From assembly GCF_011075055.1 (NCBI RefSeq), contig NC_058146.1, forward strand, positions 8,184,001-8,248,000: DNA of 64,000 nucleotides, in the 5' to 3' direction. The notes under the pieces were generated by a model. The model ran no database searches. It had not been told where the DNA came from and saw nothing but the letters and a program-made list of their open reading frames with translations. Source of the DNA: Mangifera indica. Taxonomy: Eukaryota; Streptophyta; Magnoliopsida; Sapindales; Anacardiaceae. The translations under genes and the position numbers were made by a program. Positions 37,380-48,749 of this stretch are shown piece after piece. The stretch's first letter is position 1. Every line of letters starts with the position of its first letter.

Positions 37380-37941
37380 TTAATTATACGTGCCACCGGT
37401 ACTGTGGTATGGACCCGGTGGGTTCCCTCCGGCCCGTGTGTTATGGGCCATGGTTTGCCCCGTCCCACTATCTAATCCGATTGGGTGAGACTCCACAACC
37501 CCTTCAGCTACGTACCCACCCGTGGGCTGCCCAGTGCCATGTCCCGGCATTGCCGACATCTGTTGGACTCCGCTGGCTGGACTAGCGGTCGCAGCTGTGA
37601 AACCTGGATTGCTGCCACCAACTTGGGGTGAATTATGTCTTGCAGCTGCATTCTGCTTCATGGCATCCAGCTTGTTGATTTCTGCTTGTGTTAGCCTCTC
37701 TTCTTTCTTTTCAGTCGCCGCTGCTTTCTCCATTGGAGAATGAGCTTGCATCTTGTCCACCTGCAACACCATTAATTTCTCATTCTCCAAACTCAAAATA
37801 CATAAACAAATGCATTCACTCTGAATGAAATTTAAGTGGCAGAAGATGATGAACCTTCTCTTGCACAGTGGCCTTCGTCTTCTCCATTCCAGCTTTAGTA
37901 GAGGCTGCCATGTTGGCTGCTGTTTCCTTCATTGACTGCAT
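37380..37941 (-). CDS. Group-1 late embryogenesis abundant protein (LEA_1 / D-113 type, LEA4-5-like)
   Basis: A hydrophilic, desiccation-induced protective protein, intrinsically disordered when wet. Two exons: 37941-37855 (29 codons) and 37760-37380 (126 codons plus stop), with a 94-bp GT/AG intron; 155 residues in all. Exon 1 starts [20 protein letters not shown], the family's hallmark opening. The amphipathic LEA_1 region runs to about residue 75 ([40 protein letters not shown]). A Gly/Thr/His-rich tail with [11 protein letters not shown] and VVESHPIG follows, as in soybean PM1-type and Arabidopsis LEA4-5 proteins. It has no Cys or Trp. The upstream region carries ABRE/G-box cores, consistent with ABA and drought control. 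The gene is intact and has a broken partner at 50325-53901. Confidence 0.92.
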
Positions 37942-38022
37942 TTTACTTTTCTCTTTTCTCCAACTTCAAGATCACTCTGAATTTCGATCGCCTTGTGTGA
38001 ATAAATGGCAGCTTGGCGTTAT

Positions 38023-38031
38023 GGTTAAATA
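38023..38031 (-). promoter_or_regulatory. Probable TATA box of the intact LEA gene
   Basis: The minus-strand text TCTATTTAACC lies about 85 bp upstream of the ATG at 37941, implying a 5' UTR of about 50 nt. Confidence 0.5.
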
Positions 38032-38077
38032 GACGAAGAAGGGATCATGGGTTATAAAAATGTGGTAAGAAATATAA

Positions 38078-38164
38078 CACGTGGAAAGTTACCAGGAGGC
38101 CGTTTCCTACATCTTACAGATTGCTGCCACGTTTTGCGATGGCCGAGTCTAAGGATTACGTGGC
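38078..38164 (-). promoter_or_regulatory. ABRE/G-box cluster of the intact LEA gene
   Basis: CACGTG at 38078-38083, GCCACGT at 38126-38132 and ACGTGGC at 38158-38164 all fall within 225 bp of the start codon and 50-140 bp above the TATA box. CACGTG/ACGTGGC are the binding cores of ABA-responsive bZIP factors. LEA genes are commonly controlled this way; regulation here is inferred. Confidence 0.6.
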
Positions 38165-38289
38165 GGATTTCTTGGCAAGAAGCTTATTCATGCGACGAGT
38201 TTGGTGCCCATTTGACAGATTTTGATCCAATTGTTACGAGAAGGGAACTCATCCATCAGTTTCAACGATTTATGCGACTGATATGGTTG

Positions 38290-38880
38290 GGACTCAAATT
38301 AAAAAAAAGGAAGAGAAAGAGTTTCCATTTAATAAATTTAAATAAAATGAGTGATGTATAAGTGTGTGGATTAGATTTTAATATAAGTCAATTAATTTTG
38401 TTTAATATGAGTTTCAATCGTTACATTTATAAGTCCAATATATATTTTTAATATGGTATTAGAATATGAGTCAAATGACGGTTTAATAGCTTAAGTATTC
38501 CTAAATACAAGTGACAATGCACTCAGTCAAAACCCAACTGATGCTTGTACTTAATTGGGGGTAAGTCTAATATATATTTTTAATATGGTATTAGAATATG
38601 AGTCAAATGATGGTTTAATAGCTTAAGTATTCCTAGATACAAGTAACAATGCACTTAGTCAAAACCCAACTGATGCTTGTACTTAAGTGGGGGTATTAGA
38701 GATTCAAATAAAAAAGAAAGAAAGTCTCACATCTAATATACTTGAGAAAAATGAATGATATATAAGTGTATAGATTGAATCTTAACATATGCCAATTAGT
38801 TTGACGTAATATGAGTTTTAATCTTCATATTTGTAAATTTAATATATATTTCAGATAGATATTATTTATTCCATTCTGAT
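38290..38880. repeat. 132-bp tandem duplication within a larger repeated block
   Basis: 38431-38562 is repeated at 38563-38695 with few differences (both contain tggtttaatagcttaagtat and caaaacccaactgatgcttg). The flanking text is also repeated imperfectly (ataaaatgagtgatgtataa near 38340, gaaaaatgaatgatatataa near 38747). It resembles an LTR-type repeat with an internal duplication. No ORF. Confidence 0.75.
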
Positions 38881-39202
38881 TTAATTAAGTTTTAGGTCAA
38901 ATATATATTTTTATATATAGACACACACACCCCCAAATGTTTTTTATAAACTCAGTTTACATTTAAAATTGTTTTTTATGCATTATTTTAATTTTATAAT
39001 ATACAGTTTTTTTTTATAAACTCAATTTACTTTTAAAATTACTAAATTAATATTTTTATTTCTATTTTATTTACAATTGCAAATTTCAGCTACGTAAATT
39101 ATGATTCATAATTGAAAGAGAAAATAAAATTTCTACCCTTTTTTTTTTTCTGAATCATTTTACAATATATATTGTTATTATTATTACTATTATATTACAA
39201 TA

Positions 39203-39600
39203 GGCCAAAAGACTTATTTCTACCCATAGTTTACTCCAGCCCAAACATGCATTTATAGGATTTTAAAACCCAAATACCCACCTATTTGTTAAAATTCTCT
39301 ATTAAAATTAAGATAAAATTATCATTTAATAAAAAATTAAAAAAACTTAAAATTTATCTTATTTTTTCTTTAATTTAAAAAATTAATAATTTTTCTATCT
39401 AAAGTTCAAACTTCTTTTTTCCCCCCTAACTTTTTCTCCATAAGCAGAAATAGTATTCATTCTGACAAAATATTGGCCTTCACCAACTGCTTCTCCCATC
39501 AGATGTCAGTATTCGTATTGGCAAACAATCGGCCTTTACCAACTACTCTCATCAGATGCTGATGCTTGGCGATTGTCCCTATGGTAAATAGTATTCTTTA
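39203..39600. mobile_element. Left-end-like fragment of the 7-bp-TSD transposon family
   Basis: ataggccaaaagacttattt followed by ctacccatagttta resembles the AGGCCAAATAACTACTTCTC terminus at 6719. The AT-rich subterminal region is similar too, ending in a pyrimidine tract (cttcttttttcccccctaac). No opposite end was found before the MULE at 39787. Confidence 0.4.
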
Positions 39601-39777
39601 ATGGGCTCGGCTGCACTCCTTCCTGATTTGCATATCTTGTGTAAGATTTTGATCTTCTTTGACTGCTAATTGAGCAACGATTTGGTAAAATTCTTTGTAT
39701 GAAGATGTAACATCAAATATATGTACAAGGATGGTGGGCGTTACGACAGGTGTAGAAGATATGTGAAACGTGTATGA

Positions 39778-39786
39778 TTAATGTAT
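39778..39786. repeat. 9-bp target duplication of the large MULE, left copy
   Basis: TTAATGTAT, matched exactly at 48750-48758 beside the other end of the element. Nine bp is the usual Mutator target duplication. Confidence 0.9.
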
Positions 39787-40417
39787 GAGAAATTGAAATT
39801 TTTATCTTTTTTTAACCATGTATACACATATAACACTCATCTCAAAGCCTAAATAAAAATACCACAACAATATTTTATTTTCCCAAAATAACCCTGTTGA
39901 TGTAACTCTTGTATGCAAAAAGAGATAATCTTTTTCTTCAGCCTTCCAATGAGAAAGAAATCTCTGTAACATGGGAAAAACACTTCTTCAACAAAGAAAA
40001 CATGTGATTAAACAAAAAAACCCGTGAGAAAATCATTATAAAGGATTCAAATTGGACACAAGGGAGGAGAGACAAAAATTGGTAGATTTATTTAGAGAAT
40101 TAACATTTGTTGCAAAGATTTCACAACAAAATCATCTACGTTCAGGTCGGTCTTGATTCAAGCTCATATGTTATATGTTTTCTTTATAAATAATTGAAAA
40201 TCAAATAATGTATGGTAGATTCATGTTCGTGAGTTCATGTGAAATTTAATTTTGTTGTGATTTCATGTTGTTAGATTGCTTAATGTTGTTATTTCATATT
40301 GTTAGATTGTTTAATGTTGTTGTTTAATGTTATTTTTATTATTTAAAGTTGTTATGATGTTGTATTGATGGTAAAAAAATACAAAAATTATGGTTTGAAA
40401 AATTTCCAGACGAAGAA

Positions 40418-40677
40418 CGGGTTGGCGTCGTTAACCTAGGGCTTGGCTTCACCAACACTCGAATTGATATTTTTTGCACTTTCTTCCATTCCATTCAATT
40501 TCATGTTGTTTAATATTGTTATTTCATGCAATTTTTATTGTTTAAAGTTGTTATAATGTTGTTTAATATTGTATTAATGGTTATAAAATACAAAAATTTA
40601 TTTTTGAAAAATTTCCAGACAAAAATGGGTTGGCGCCGCCAACCCATTGTCGGCAAGGGTTGGCAACGCCAGCCCCT
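40418..40677. repeat. Palindromic GGTTGGCG..CGCCAACC motifs, left side of the MULE
   Basis: The clearest unit is 40625-40647, an odd-length palindrome with perfect 11-bp arms: ATGGGTTGGCG, centre C, CGCCAACCCAT. A second unit, AAGGGTTGGCAACGCCAGCC, is at 40654-40673. A weaker one, CGGGTTGGCGTCGTTAACC, lies near 40418-40437. Related units occur in every other copy of this element family in the window. Confidence 0.85.
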
Positions 40678-40904
40678 CGCATTGTTTTTTCTCCTTCCAT
40701 TCTACTTAATTTCATGTTGTTTAATACTGTTATTTCATGTTATTTTAATTATTTAATGTTGTATGCATTGATGGTTATAAAATACAAAAATTTAAGTTTG
40801 GAAAGTTTTCGAAAGTTACTGTTCATTGATGGTTACTATTTATAGTATATAAACTTTGCCTAAACATTGATGTTTTTATGTTTTTAGGGTTATTCCTAAT
40901 CAAG

Positions 40905-43394
40905 ATGGAAAAAATTGCATTTAAGATTCGCTACAGAGGCTAGTGGATTAAAGGTGATGACAATGTGACAAGATATGTTGGTGGGAATGAGAGAGAGATG
41001 TGTATTGACACAAGTGTTGATTTTGAAGGATTCATTCTGAGAATAAGCTATCGTCTAAGACTCGATCGAAGTCAATCAAATGTGCGCGTAGTTACCCTAG
41101 GTGATAAGGGTCCAATGGAGATCGTAGACGATGATGATGTAGAGTTTTTGATGGTTGTAGCAAGAAGTTCACAAGGATACCATAAACTTTATGTTACCAA
41201 GAGTCCAATTGGCGGAAGGGACAATAAACAAGCCGAAGATGTTCATGAAGAAGAAAAAAAAAATTATCCGACAAATGAGTGGGCACATCTGCAAAGTTTC
41301 CAAGAGTTTGGTGGGAATTATGGTGTTGATAATGATAATGACGATAATATGGATGAGGATTACAAAGTAGAAGATAATGAGGATGATTAATTCTCAGGGT
41401 TTGATGAGGACATGTATGGTATTTCGAGCCAAGACGTTAGCAGAAGTCAAAGTGATGCTTGTAATGAGGGGGTTGAATGTCACAAGAGATGTCATGGCTT
41501 TATGAATATAGAAACATATCCAAGTCACATCCATAATCCAAATCCATTTCAATAGGTTTCTGAGCCTGTCGTTGATGTTGAAAATATAGGTATTAGTAAT
41601 CGAGCAACACAAAGGGCCAACCATTTGTAAGTGATGAGTTTTTATAATTCGAAAGTAGAATTAAAAGCATTATTTCGAACATATGCCTTAGAGACAAGAA
41701 TTCAATGGAAGGTTGGTCACTCTGATAATACACGATATGCGCTTATATGTGTACACCCACAATGTAAATAGAGCGCACGAGCAACACACTTGTCCGTGGG
41801 ATTAAATATTGTCGCACCATAGACAAGCTGATGCAAAATCATTGGGGAATATACTTAAGTCAATGTGTGTGGTTGATGGCATTTATCAACCAAAAGAAAT
41901 TATTTCAAACATGACAGATAGGTACAAAATTGACATATCCTACACGCAAGCATAGCGTGCCAAAACATATGCAATAAATGCATTACGAGGATCTCTAGAA
42001 GAGTCTTTTGGTCTATTGCATGAGTATTATCATAATTTGGAACTTAAGAACCCATAAACTATGACACGTATTGATTTCGACCCAGAAAATAGGTTCAAGT
42101 TTTTTTTCATGTGTATAGGTTATTCAATAAGAGGTTTCCAACAATTTTGTTACCTAATGATATGCATTGATGTTTCACACTTAAAGGGAAAATACCTTGG
42201 GCCTCTTTTCATTGTTGTTGTGAAGGATGTTAATAATCAAATTTACCCTCTCGTATTCGGTATTGAACACAAGAAAGGAATAGATACATGAATGCCTTTT
42301 TTGACATACCTTTACATGTGCATTGGTGATTTGCCAGATTTGGCCATTATTTCTAATCGTCATCATTCAATAATTATATCGGTCACGAACGTAATGTCTC
42401 ATGCCTGTCATGGGTTTTGTAATTACCATATAAAGGGTAACATGCGTTCGTAGTTCAAAAAAACTAAACATATTGGCTAAGAGACTTTCAAGTTGCTATG
42501 AGTAGAATTACCTGAGTAAATCCTACTGTAGTAGCCTATTTGACCGACATTGGGTATGAAAGATAGGTGCGTGCCCACTTTAAAGGATGACGGTACAAAA
42601 TTATGACGACCAATATTACTGAGTCTTTTAATGTCTTGACACGGACTGCTCATGCTTTGCCTATCACCATATTAGTTGAGTTTCTTGGAGCACAATACAA
42701 CATTGGTTTTTCAATAGGCGAAACATGACTAGTACGTATGACTAAAATTTCAATGATGTTTATTTTTTTTCATTGCATTTATTAATTGTTTTTTACAGGT
42801 TAGAGATCTCACCCATTAACACCATGGACTGAGGACAAACTTGCTCGACATGTGTTCAAATCTGCCAATATGGTTGTTAAACTGATCAACCTCCAACAAT
42901 ATGAAGTTCATGATTCACGACAACAGGTGTTCATCGTGAATCTTCTATATCAAACATGTGATTGTGGAAAATTCAAACTTTCCCAGATTCCATGTACACA
43001 CGCTGTAATTATTGCAAGGTATAATAACCTGTCAAACTGTTTCGGTTAGGTTAGTACATATTACTCTATTGAATATTTACATAAAGTGTATGAAAAAGAT
43101 ATTAATCCACTAGGAGATCAATCAACTTGGGCACCATTAAATATGTCTGTGATTTATCCTCTAATGATGGAACAACGATAGTTCGGTTGTCTTTCCAACC
43201 ATGCAAGAAGACCTTCACAAGGAGAAGAAGTTCGATAACAAAACTGTAGCCGATGTCATTACCCTGATCATACTTGCTTGAATTGTCCAAGTCCAAGTCC
43301 AATGCCTATGGTTGGCTCGTCTCGCACATCAAATAGTGGACGAGGACGAGGAAGAGGTCACCAAACTCACAGTGCAACCCATACGACCAAATAG
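40905..43394 (+). pseudogene. MuDR/MULE transposase, decayed (large MULE)
   Basis: Domain order is that of plant mudrA. A PB1-like N-terminal region (RYVGGNEREMCIDTSVDFEG) and an acidic linker open it, then the MuDR DNA-binding region (IQWKVGHSDNTRYALICVHP). The MULE catalytic core follows, with first Asp in ICIDVSHLKGKYLGPL, the second-Asp block degraded to IISNRHHS, and the Glu region in TESFNVLTRTAH. A SWIM finger CDCGKF...CTHAV (about 42957-43010) and a CCHC knuckle CSRCHYPDHTCLNC (about 43247-43288) end it. Intact stretches are 40965-41390, 42061-42291 and 42852-43049; many stops and frameshifts lie between. The first stop is at codon 13 (TAG), also present in the second copy. Catalysis is not possible. 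Confidence 0.88.
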
Positions 43395-43851
43395 GTAATC
43401 ATGGTTAATTTGATGATCGCGTCTGATATTGTAATTTTAATTGTGTATATATTGCATGTTTAATTTTTCGTAATTTATTTATTGGGCTTTTCAACAGATT
43501 TTAATGTATTAATTTTTTATGTTCAGGATCTTACATGTACACGATGACAATGGATCAAATCAACTTAATGGAATTACCATGACATTTATTTGTTAATGTT
43601 CATTTTATGTATATATTTGATTTTTTATTATATCACATTATGTCTTTTGTATTAACATGTTTATTAATTTGTTTAATTTAATGAATATGCAGACAGAAAT
43701 TATTTAAAAGGAATTATGATTAATAAATGAAAATACATCACTGAAACAATAATAAAATACATCATTGAAGCAATAACAAAATGAAATCCAATTCATGTGC
43801 CATGCCTTAATCGAAATCCTCGAAACCTGCATTTTCACCAGTTAGTTGAAT

Positions 43852-46404
43852 TTAATAAGTACAACGAATTAAGTAAGGTCCGATAATATATAAACAAACT
43901 ATAAACCCTAAATACTTACTGAGGGCCCTCCCATGGAATATGGTAGTGGCTATGTGCATTTTTAGTCTCCTAGAATGTTTCGATGTGAAATTGAATGGAT
44001 GATCTCGTACAAGACATTCCATAAACATAAGTGAAAAAATGTCACAGTCCCTGATTGCTACATCTTGTTTTGGGACGTCACGAACACACTTGTATTGTAA
44101 CTTCGGTGGAGTATCTGACAATTGGATTCCCTTTGATGCATAATAATTACTTGTCTTTATTAGGTATGCCAGTGTCCTATAAGACATCATCAACTTCTTC
44201 ATCCTCTCTAAGCTAGTGGTATATTGGGTAGAGTCGTATGCATATAGCTTCCAGTCATTGATATCCAATATGTCATACACCCAATGTTGGTTTTCGATGT
44301 TCAGTGGAATAAATACATGCGAACCAATGAAGAGAAGTAAGTATAGTTACCAATAATTGTATATCGTAAACGACTTACAATTGTAAACGACCTTGTCAAC
44401 ACTGCTCCACGGCCAAAAGACTTCAACAGATTGTAGATGTCAAACGCCGTTAATTTGATATAGGAAAAATGACGACCACTTCATATTTGCACCCAATTGT
44501 TTGAACTTATCATAGTACTGTGGGAGAAGTGCTACAAAATGGGTCGAAACAGTCGTCTAGTTACTAAATGGAAAAGATTTGCGAAGTATTCTTATGAAGG
44601 TTTGGATGTGTTGTGTATACAAATAAGTAAGACCATAAGTTGACAGTGATACCCAATATGAACGAATACAAAAGAATGGTGCATATAGTGTTTTTTAACC
44701 ATTGACCCTGATTAACAATTTGGGCCCACCAGGGTTTGCTCACATAGGTTGTAGTTTCAGTTGGTCCCCCGAGGAAGACACGTCGATTGTTAGTATCTAA
44801 TGCACAACAATATCACAGTAAGAACTCATTGTAGTCCCCAGCCAATCGCAAGTCAGTAGGACGATTCTCAGGTATGGGTTGTTTGTTCTTTTTGGCCTTC
44901 GTTGAATCTGTGAATAGACTGACTTACTGTTTTCCTTTATGAAGAACACGACCAAATGTTGACATTTTTTTTGTTGTCATCGGCTTCTGAATAGTTCTCA
45001 ATTGGTCTTGCTTATGATGGCAGCGTGTTGGTCTAATTATTGCTGCATCTAAAAACTGATGCCTCTTCCATGTTCTATTAAAATCTGCTGAAGACGGTCA
45101 TACGAGACACCACTGTACGATGTCCCATAAACTGAGTGCCTTACGGGTTTGTCTCTTCGATACTCTCGAGGATGGGAAGTGCCGGAGGTAAACCTTTGTG
45201 AAGGGGATACACATATATTAGCAAAGGCCCTATATGACTCTTGTGAGTGTGCAGTACGAGAGAATGACCCTTGTAGAGGAGATGTCTGTCTAGCACGAGA
45301 CTTTCTAGAAAAATAAGAAAGGAAATCTTGTACTGGTGGGAATGCCATAGGGACAAAGGCTGCCTTGAGAGTTGACGACCGTGAAGACCTTTGAGAGACT
45401 GCCTGAAAGGGAACAAGATGAATCAACTGGGCATTATTATCATCGTTAGAATCTGTAGACTCATCATCTGATAATGTTGGCGGAGCCTGTTCTCCCATAA
45501 ACTTCAAAGCCCGAACGTACCACTCAGAGTTACATTCGGTCTTAGTCAAACGTAATGCAGTTGTAATTCTTTCCTGAAACATGAAATAAATTTTTTAAAA
45601 TGAATGAAATGATAGAGTGAATAATAAAACGTAAATCAACTAATAAGCAACTTACTGGAGGAGCGTTTCAAATATTTGATATGTCATCCCAAGTTGGTAG
45701 TACATTTGTCTTCTACTTCAGGTTACGAGACATTTGATCATTTACTTCCAGACAGAAATAAGGTGATAGATTGTGAATCGTCTCATAAGTCCAATACTAC
45801 AGAATGTACAATATTTATGGTTAGCATTAATAATTATCAAGATGAATGTTAACTTTATTTATTATACAATACTTACCTGGAAAGTAATAGGGTATCCCAA
45901 AATATTGTAACTAAGAAGTGGAAGCAGATTTCTGTAGGGCGGGTAATGTTCAACACAATATTGATATTTGTTATGGATACCCTTCCGCATCGATTCAATT
46001 GTTTTATTCTATGTAACCGTCCCCCATGGGTACCAACTAAATGTATCTAGATTGTCCGCTAAATGCAAAAAATGATTAGATATTCTTGTTCTGTTGTCTG
46101 CCCTTAATAATCCTATAAACGCAAAGTACAGTACCACAAACTTCACTGCGTCGTTGTCATTGTCTCCCCATATTTGATCGTCAACTGCTTGCTCGATCTC
46201 CTCATGGGATAACAACTTGTGAATGCGAGGAAAGTATTCCTCTCTTAGTCGAGGCGTCCTTGTGCAATCAATATAGTTGAACACATTGATGTCCTTCCCG
46301 AAAATCAAACCACTGACTAGCACAAACTCTACAAGGCTGAATCGAAACTCAATACCATTTATTTTGAACCACATTTCTTTTTTTAGGTTCCCGCGATTAA
46401 TCAT
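43852..46404 (-). pseudogene. DUF1985 / Ulp1-type C48 cysteine protease ORF of the MULE, decayed
   Basis: The minus-strand companion ORF, convergent with the transposase. N-terminal part 46404-46009: FRFSLVEFVLVSGLIFGKDI, then a DUF1985-like region with RTPRLREEYFPRI and VKFVVLYFAFIGLL. Middle 45582-45049: Ser/Arg-rich linker. C-terminal part: NIENQHWVYDILDINDWKLY (about 44305-44245; HW is the catalytic His position of Ulp1 proteases, followed by the Asp region). VPKQDVAIRDCDIF (about 44080-44040) matches the Gln-x6-Cys active-site region. Several stops and frameshifts separate the parts. Such proteases are carried by one class of plant MULEs; their role in transposition is unknown. Confidence 0.82.
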
Positions 46405-46805
46405 CCGAAGTAATATCGATTGTATGAAAACGACACTAAACTAAGGCTCCGCCAAATCTAAAAAGTGTCCAAAACAGGTTGTCCGAAAAATAGCTCTTTG
46501 AGTAAATGTTAGTTTATTCCTAAGTATAGTCACAGTGTCCATTTTCGTCCGAAGCGACATGTGCACTTGGAATCTATACGTATCATGGAATCTGTATGCC
46601 CCTTCTTGGTAGTTGATTACAAATGCCTGAAAAATATATTAATCTGTTAATGTAATTAATGAAAGATTAATCAAAGATCAATCAAACAAACTAGATTATC
46701 ATTATTAAAATAACATAGTTGACATCAACTAATGTAACATTCGAATAAAAATGTTGTCTGTATTTCTTTACTTGTTGGATACTTAAATAAATTTATTATT
46801 TAACG

Positions 46806-47724
46806 ATGAGCAAGGGTTTTGATTGGAAAAGAGAATTTGCAAGTGAATAGCTCAAAAATAATTTGCTCTCAAATATATGAAAGTTTTTGGTGGCAAAAGT
46901 TCTTTTTGAACGAATTTGATTGGGTTTATATAAGGAAAAATAAGGAAAGTTATCGTTGTGCACAAAGAATAGCCGTTTTAGTTTTCCAGAAAATACACAA
47001 TTTGGTCGACCGAATGTAATTTGATCAACCGGATGTGATGTGGCACTCCCGTGGTGCCTACGTGGCACTAGCGGTTAGAAAGTTCAAACCAAAATTCGGT
47101 CGACCGGATTTAATTCGGTCAACCGAATTTCTGAAAGCCAAAATACATGGCTTCTGGACAATTCGGAAGCTGCGATCGAAGAATTCGATCAGTCAAATTC
47201 GGTCGACCAAATTTTATTGTATTTTACCCCCTGAATTTTGAAAAATTACATTTGACCCCTAAAACTTTGAAAGTGACAATTTAACCCATTTTTGAAAATT
47301 CTTTCAAAACCAACTTTAAGATATGAAAATGTAGTTAGCAAAACTTCATCATTTTAAATGAATTAATAAACTTTGGTAAAAAAATTGGCTTAACCTAATA
47401 AGTTTGAAAAATGACATTTTAACCCAAAATGTGAAAGATATGAGAATGAGTTTTCAAGTGAGCTATTCCATGCAAATAAATATTTTAATCAAAACGAATG
47501 CTCTAAATTACAAATATATCTACCTGAACTTGGGTTTTACTTCAAATCTTCAAGAATTTTTCAGTTGAGCATTGTCTTCATTTTCATCTTGAAACTCCTT
47601 CAAATGCATTAGATAAATTCTTGCAATCTAAGTTCACACTCAAGTAAAATCATTAGTTAATATGTTTAGGGATATATTAGTTTGTTATCATCAAAATAAG
47701 AACATAATGACTCATTAAGTCAAC
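46806..47724. mobile_element. Nested dispersed repeat, copy B (5'-truncated)
   Basis: Matches 7672-8482 closely, from atgagcaagggttttgatt to the aagtcaac end, but lacks the first 530 bp of copy A. It keeps an extra block of about 110 bp near 47270-47390 that copy A has lost. It lies within the large MULE, between its Ulp1 ORF and right end. No coding capacity. Confidence 0.75.
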
Positions 47725-47877
47725 AAGGGGTTGATGCCAACCCCTTAAATTTAGTAAAGGGGTGGCGACGCCAACCCCTTCAATTATATTAAGGGTTGGC
47801 GCCAACCCCTTCAATTTTTACATTAAAGGGTTGGCCAGAAATTTCAGACAATAATGGGGTTGGCGATGTCAACCCCC
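47725..47877. repeat. Cluster of GGTTGGCG palindromes, right side of the MULE
   Basis: Five units in 150 bp: 47725-47746 (AAGGGGTTGATGCC plus AACCCCTT), 47757-47780 (AAGGGGTGGCGACGCC plus AACCCCTT), 47791-47811 (AAGGGTTGGCGCC plus AACCCCTT), about 47825-47837 (half unit), and 47853-47877 (TGGGGTTGGCGATGTCAACC). Spacers are short and A/T-rich. It starts immediately after the nested repeat. Confidence 0.85.
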
Positions 47878-48749
47878 AAATTTGTGCCGCCAAGTCCCCT
47901 CCCAAAATAACCTTCCCAACCAAAATCAATTTCTGGCATTTTTTTCATTTTAAAAATTACAACAATTGGCTAATTAACAATATTGTTAAAATTGTAATAT
48001 TTAACAATATTTTGATTTACTTAATTGAATTTCGATTGAATTTTTTTCGTGTAAATTTGTGCTAACTTTAGATCTCTCTTTTATGGTATGTTTAAATTAG
48101 ATGTGGTAAATATGAATATATCTATGCTATATATATATATGCTAAAGATGAAATTTTACTTCACGTGAATACTATTGCACAAATCATTGCATTATCTCTC
48201 CTCTGCAAGTCAAGTTTTTCCCTGCAAGCTTCTGAAAATTTTAAAATTATTCTCTGCAAGCTCACGTGAATATCCAATTCATTTTGTTTTGATTTTTGGG
48301 ATATATATATTGATGTATTCTTTGCATATTAAACACCAAGTACTTCAGTGCATGCGCTTCATGGGTGGTTTCTTGGATTATCTTTTCATATGCTGCTTTA
48401 ATATAAGATTGACGCTAACCAAAATTTTGATAGATAAGATCAACTGAATTTACAATTTTTGTACATTTAATTTAAAAAATTTAAACTCAACAATTTTAAA
48501 TTTATTTGATCTTATCTAACACATATATATAAATCTTGTTTCAAATACTGATACTAAATATCTATACATATTCTCTCTATAGTGCATTAAAAACAAGTAA
48601 TACTGTAAATTTTGTTTTGGTTTCTCAAGATTGAAGATAAGGACAATTTAGACATCCTATCATATAAAGTGGTAAAAATATTTAGAATGTAAAAAATGTG
48701 GTATAAATGTATATGTGGGCCCAAATGAGGGTAAAAATTTCAATTTCCC

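Larger units (their letters stand above)
39787..48749. mobile_element. Complete Mutator-like element (8,963 bp) with transposase and Ulp1-type ORFs
   Basis: Left end GAGAAATTGAAATTTTTATC; right end the inverse of GGGAAATTGAAATTTTTACC; flanked by exact 9-bp TTAATGTAT. Its order is: left non-coding region with palindrome motifs (40418-40677), a decayed MuDR/MULE transposase on plus (40905-43394), and a DUF1985-plus-Ulp1-protease ORF on minus (46404 to about 43852). Next come a nested repeat (46806-47724), a palindrome-motif cluster (47725-47877) and the right end. This gene content (mudrA plus a C48/Ulp1 cysteine protease) matches the ULP-carrying MULE class known as Kaonashi or KI-MULE in plants. 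Both ORFs have stops, so this copy is not self-sufficient. It separates the two LEA genes. Confidence 0.88.

Noticed and set aside
38047..38361. 104-aa open frame upstream of the LEA gene
   Set aside because: It overlaps the LEA promoter (ABRE and TATA) on the opposite strand and has no recognisable domain.
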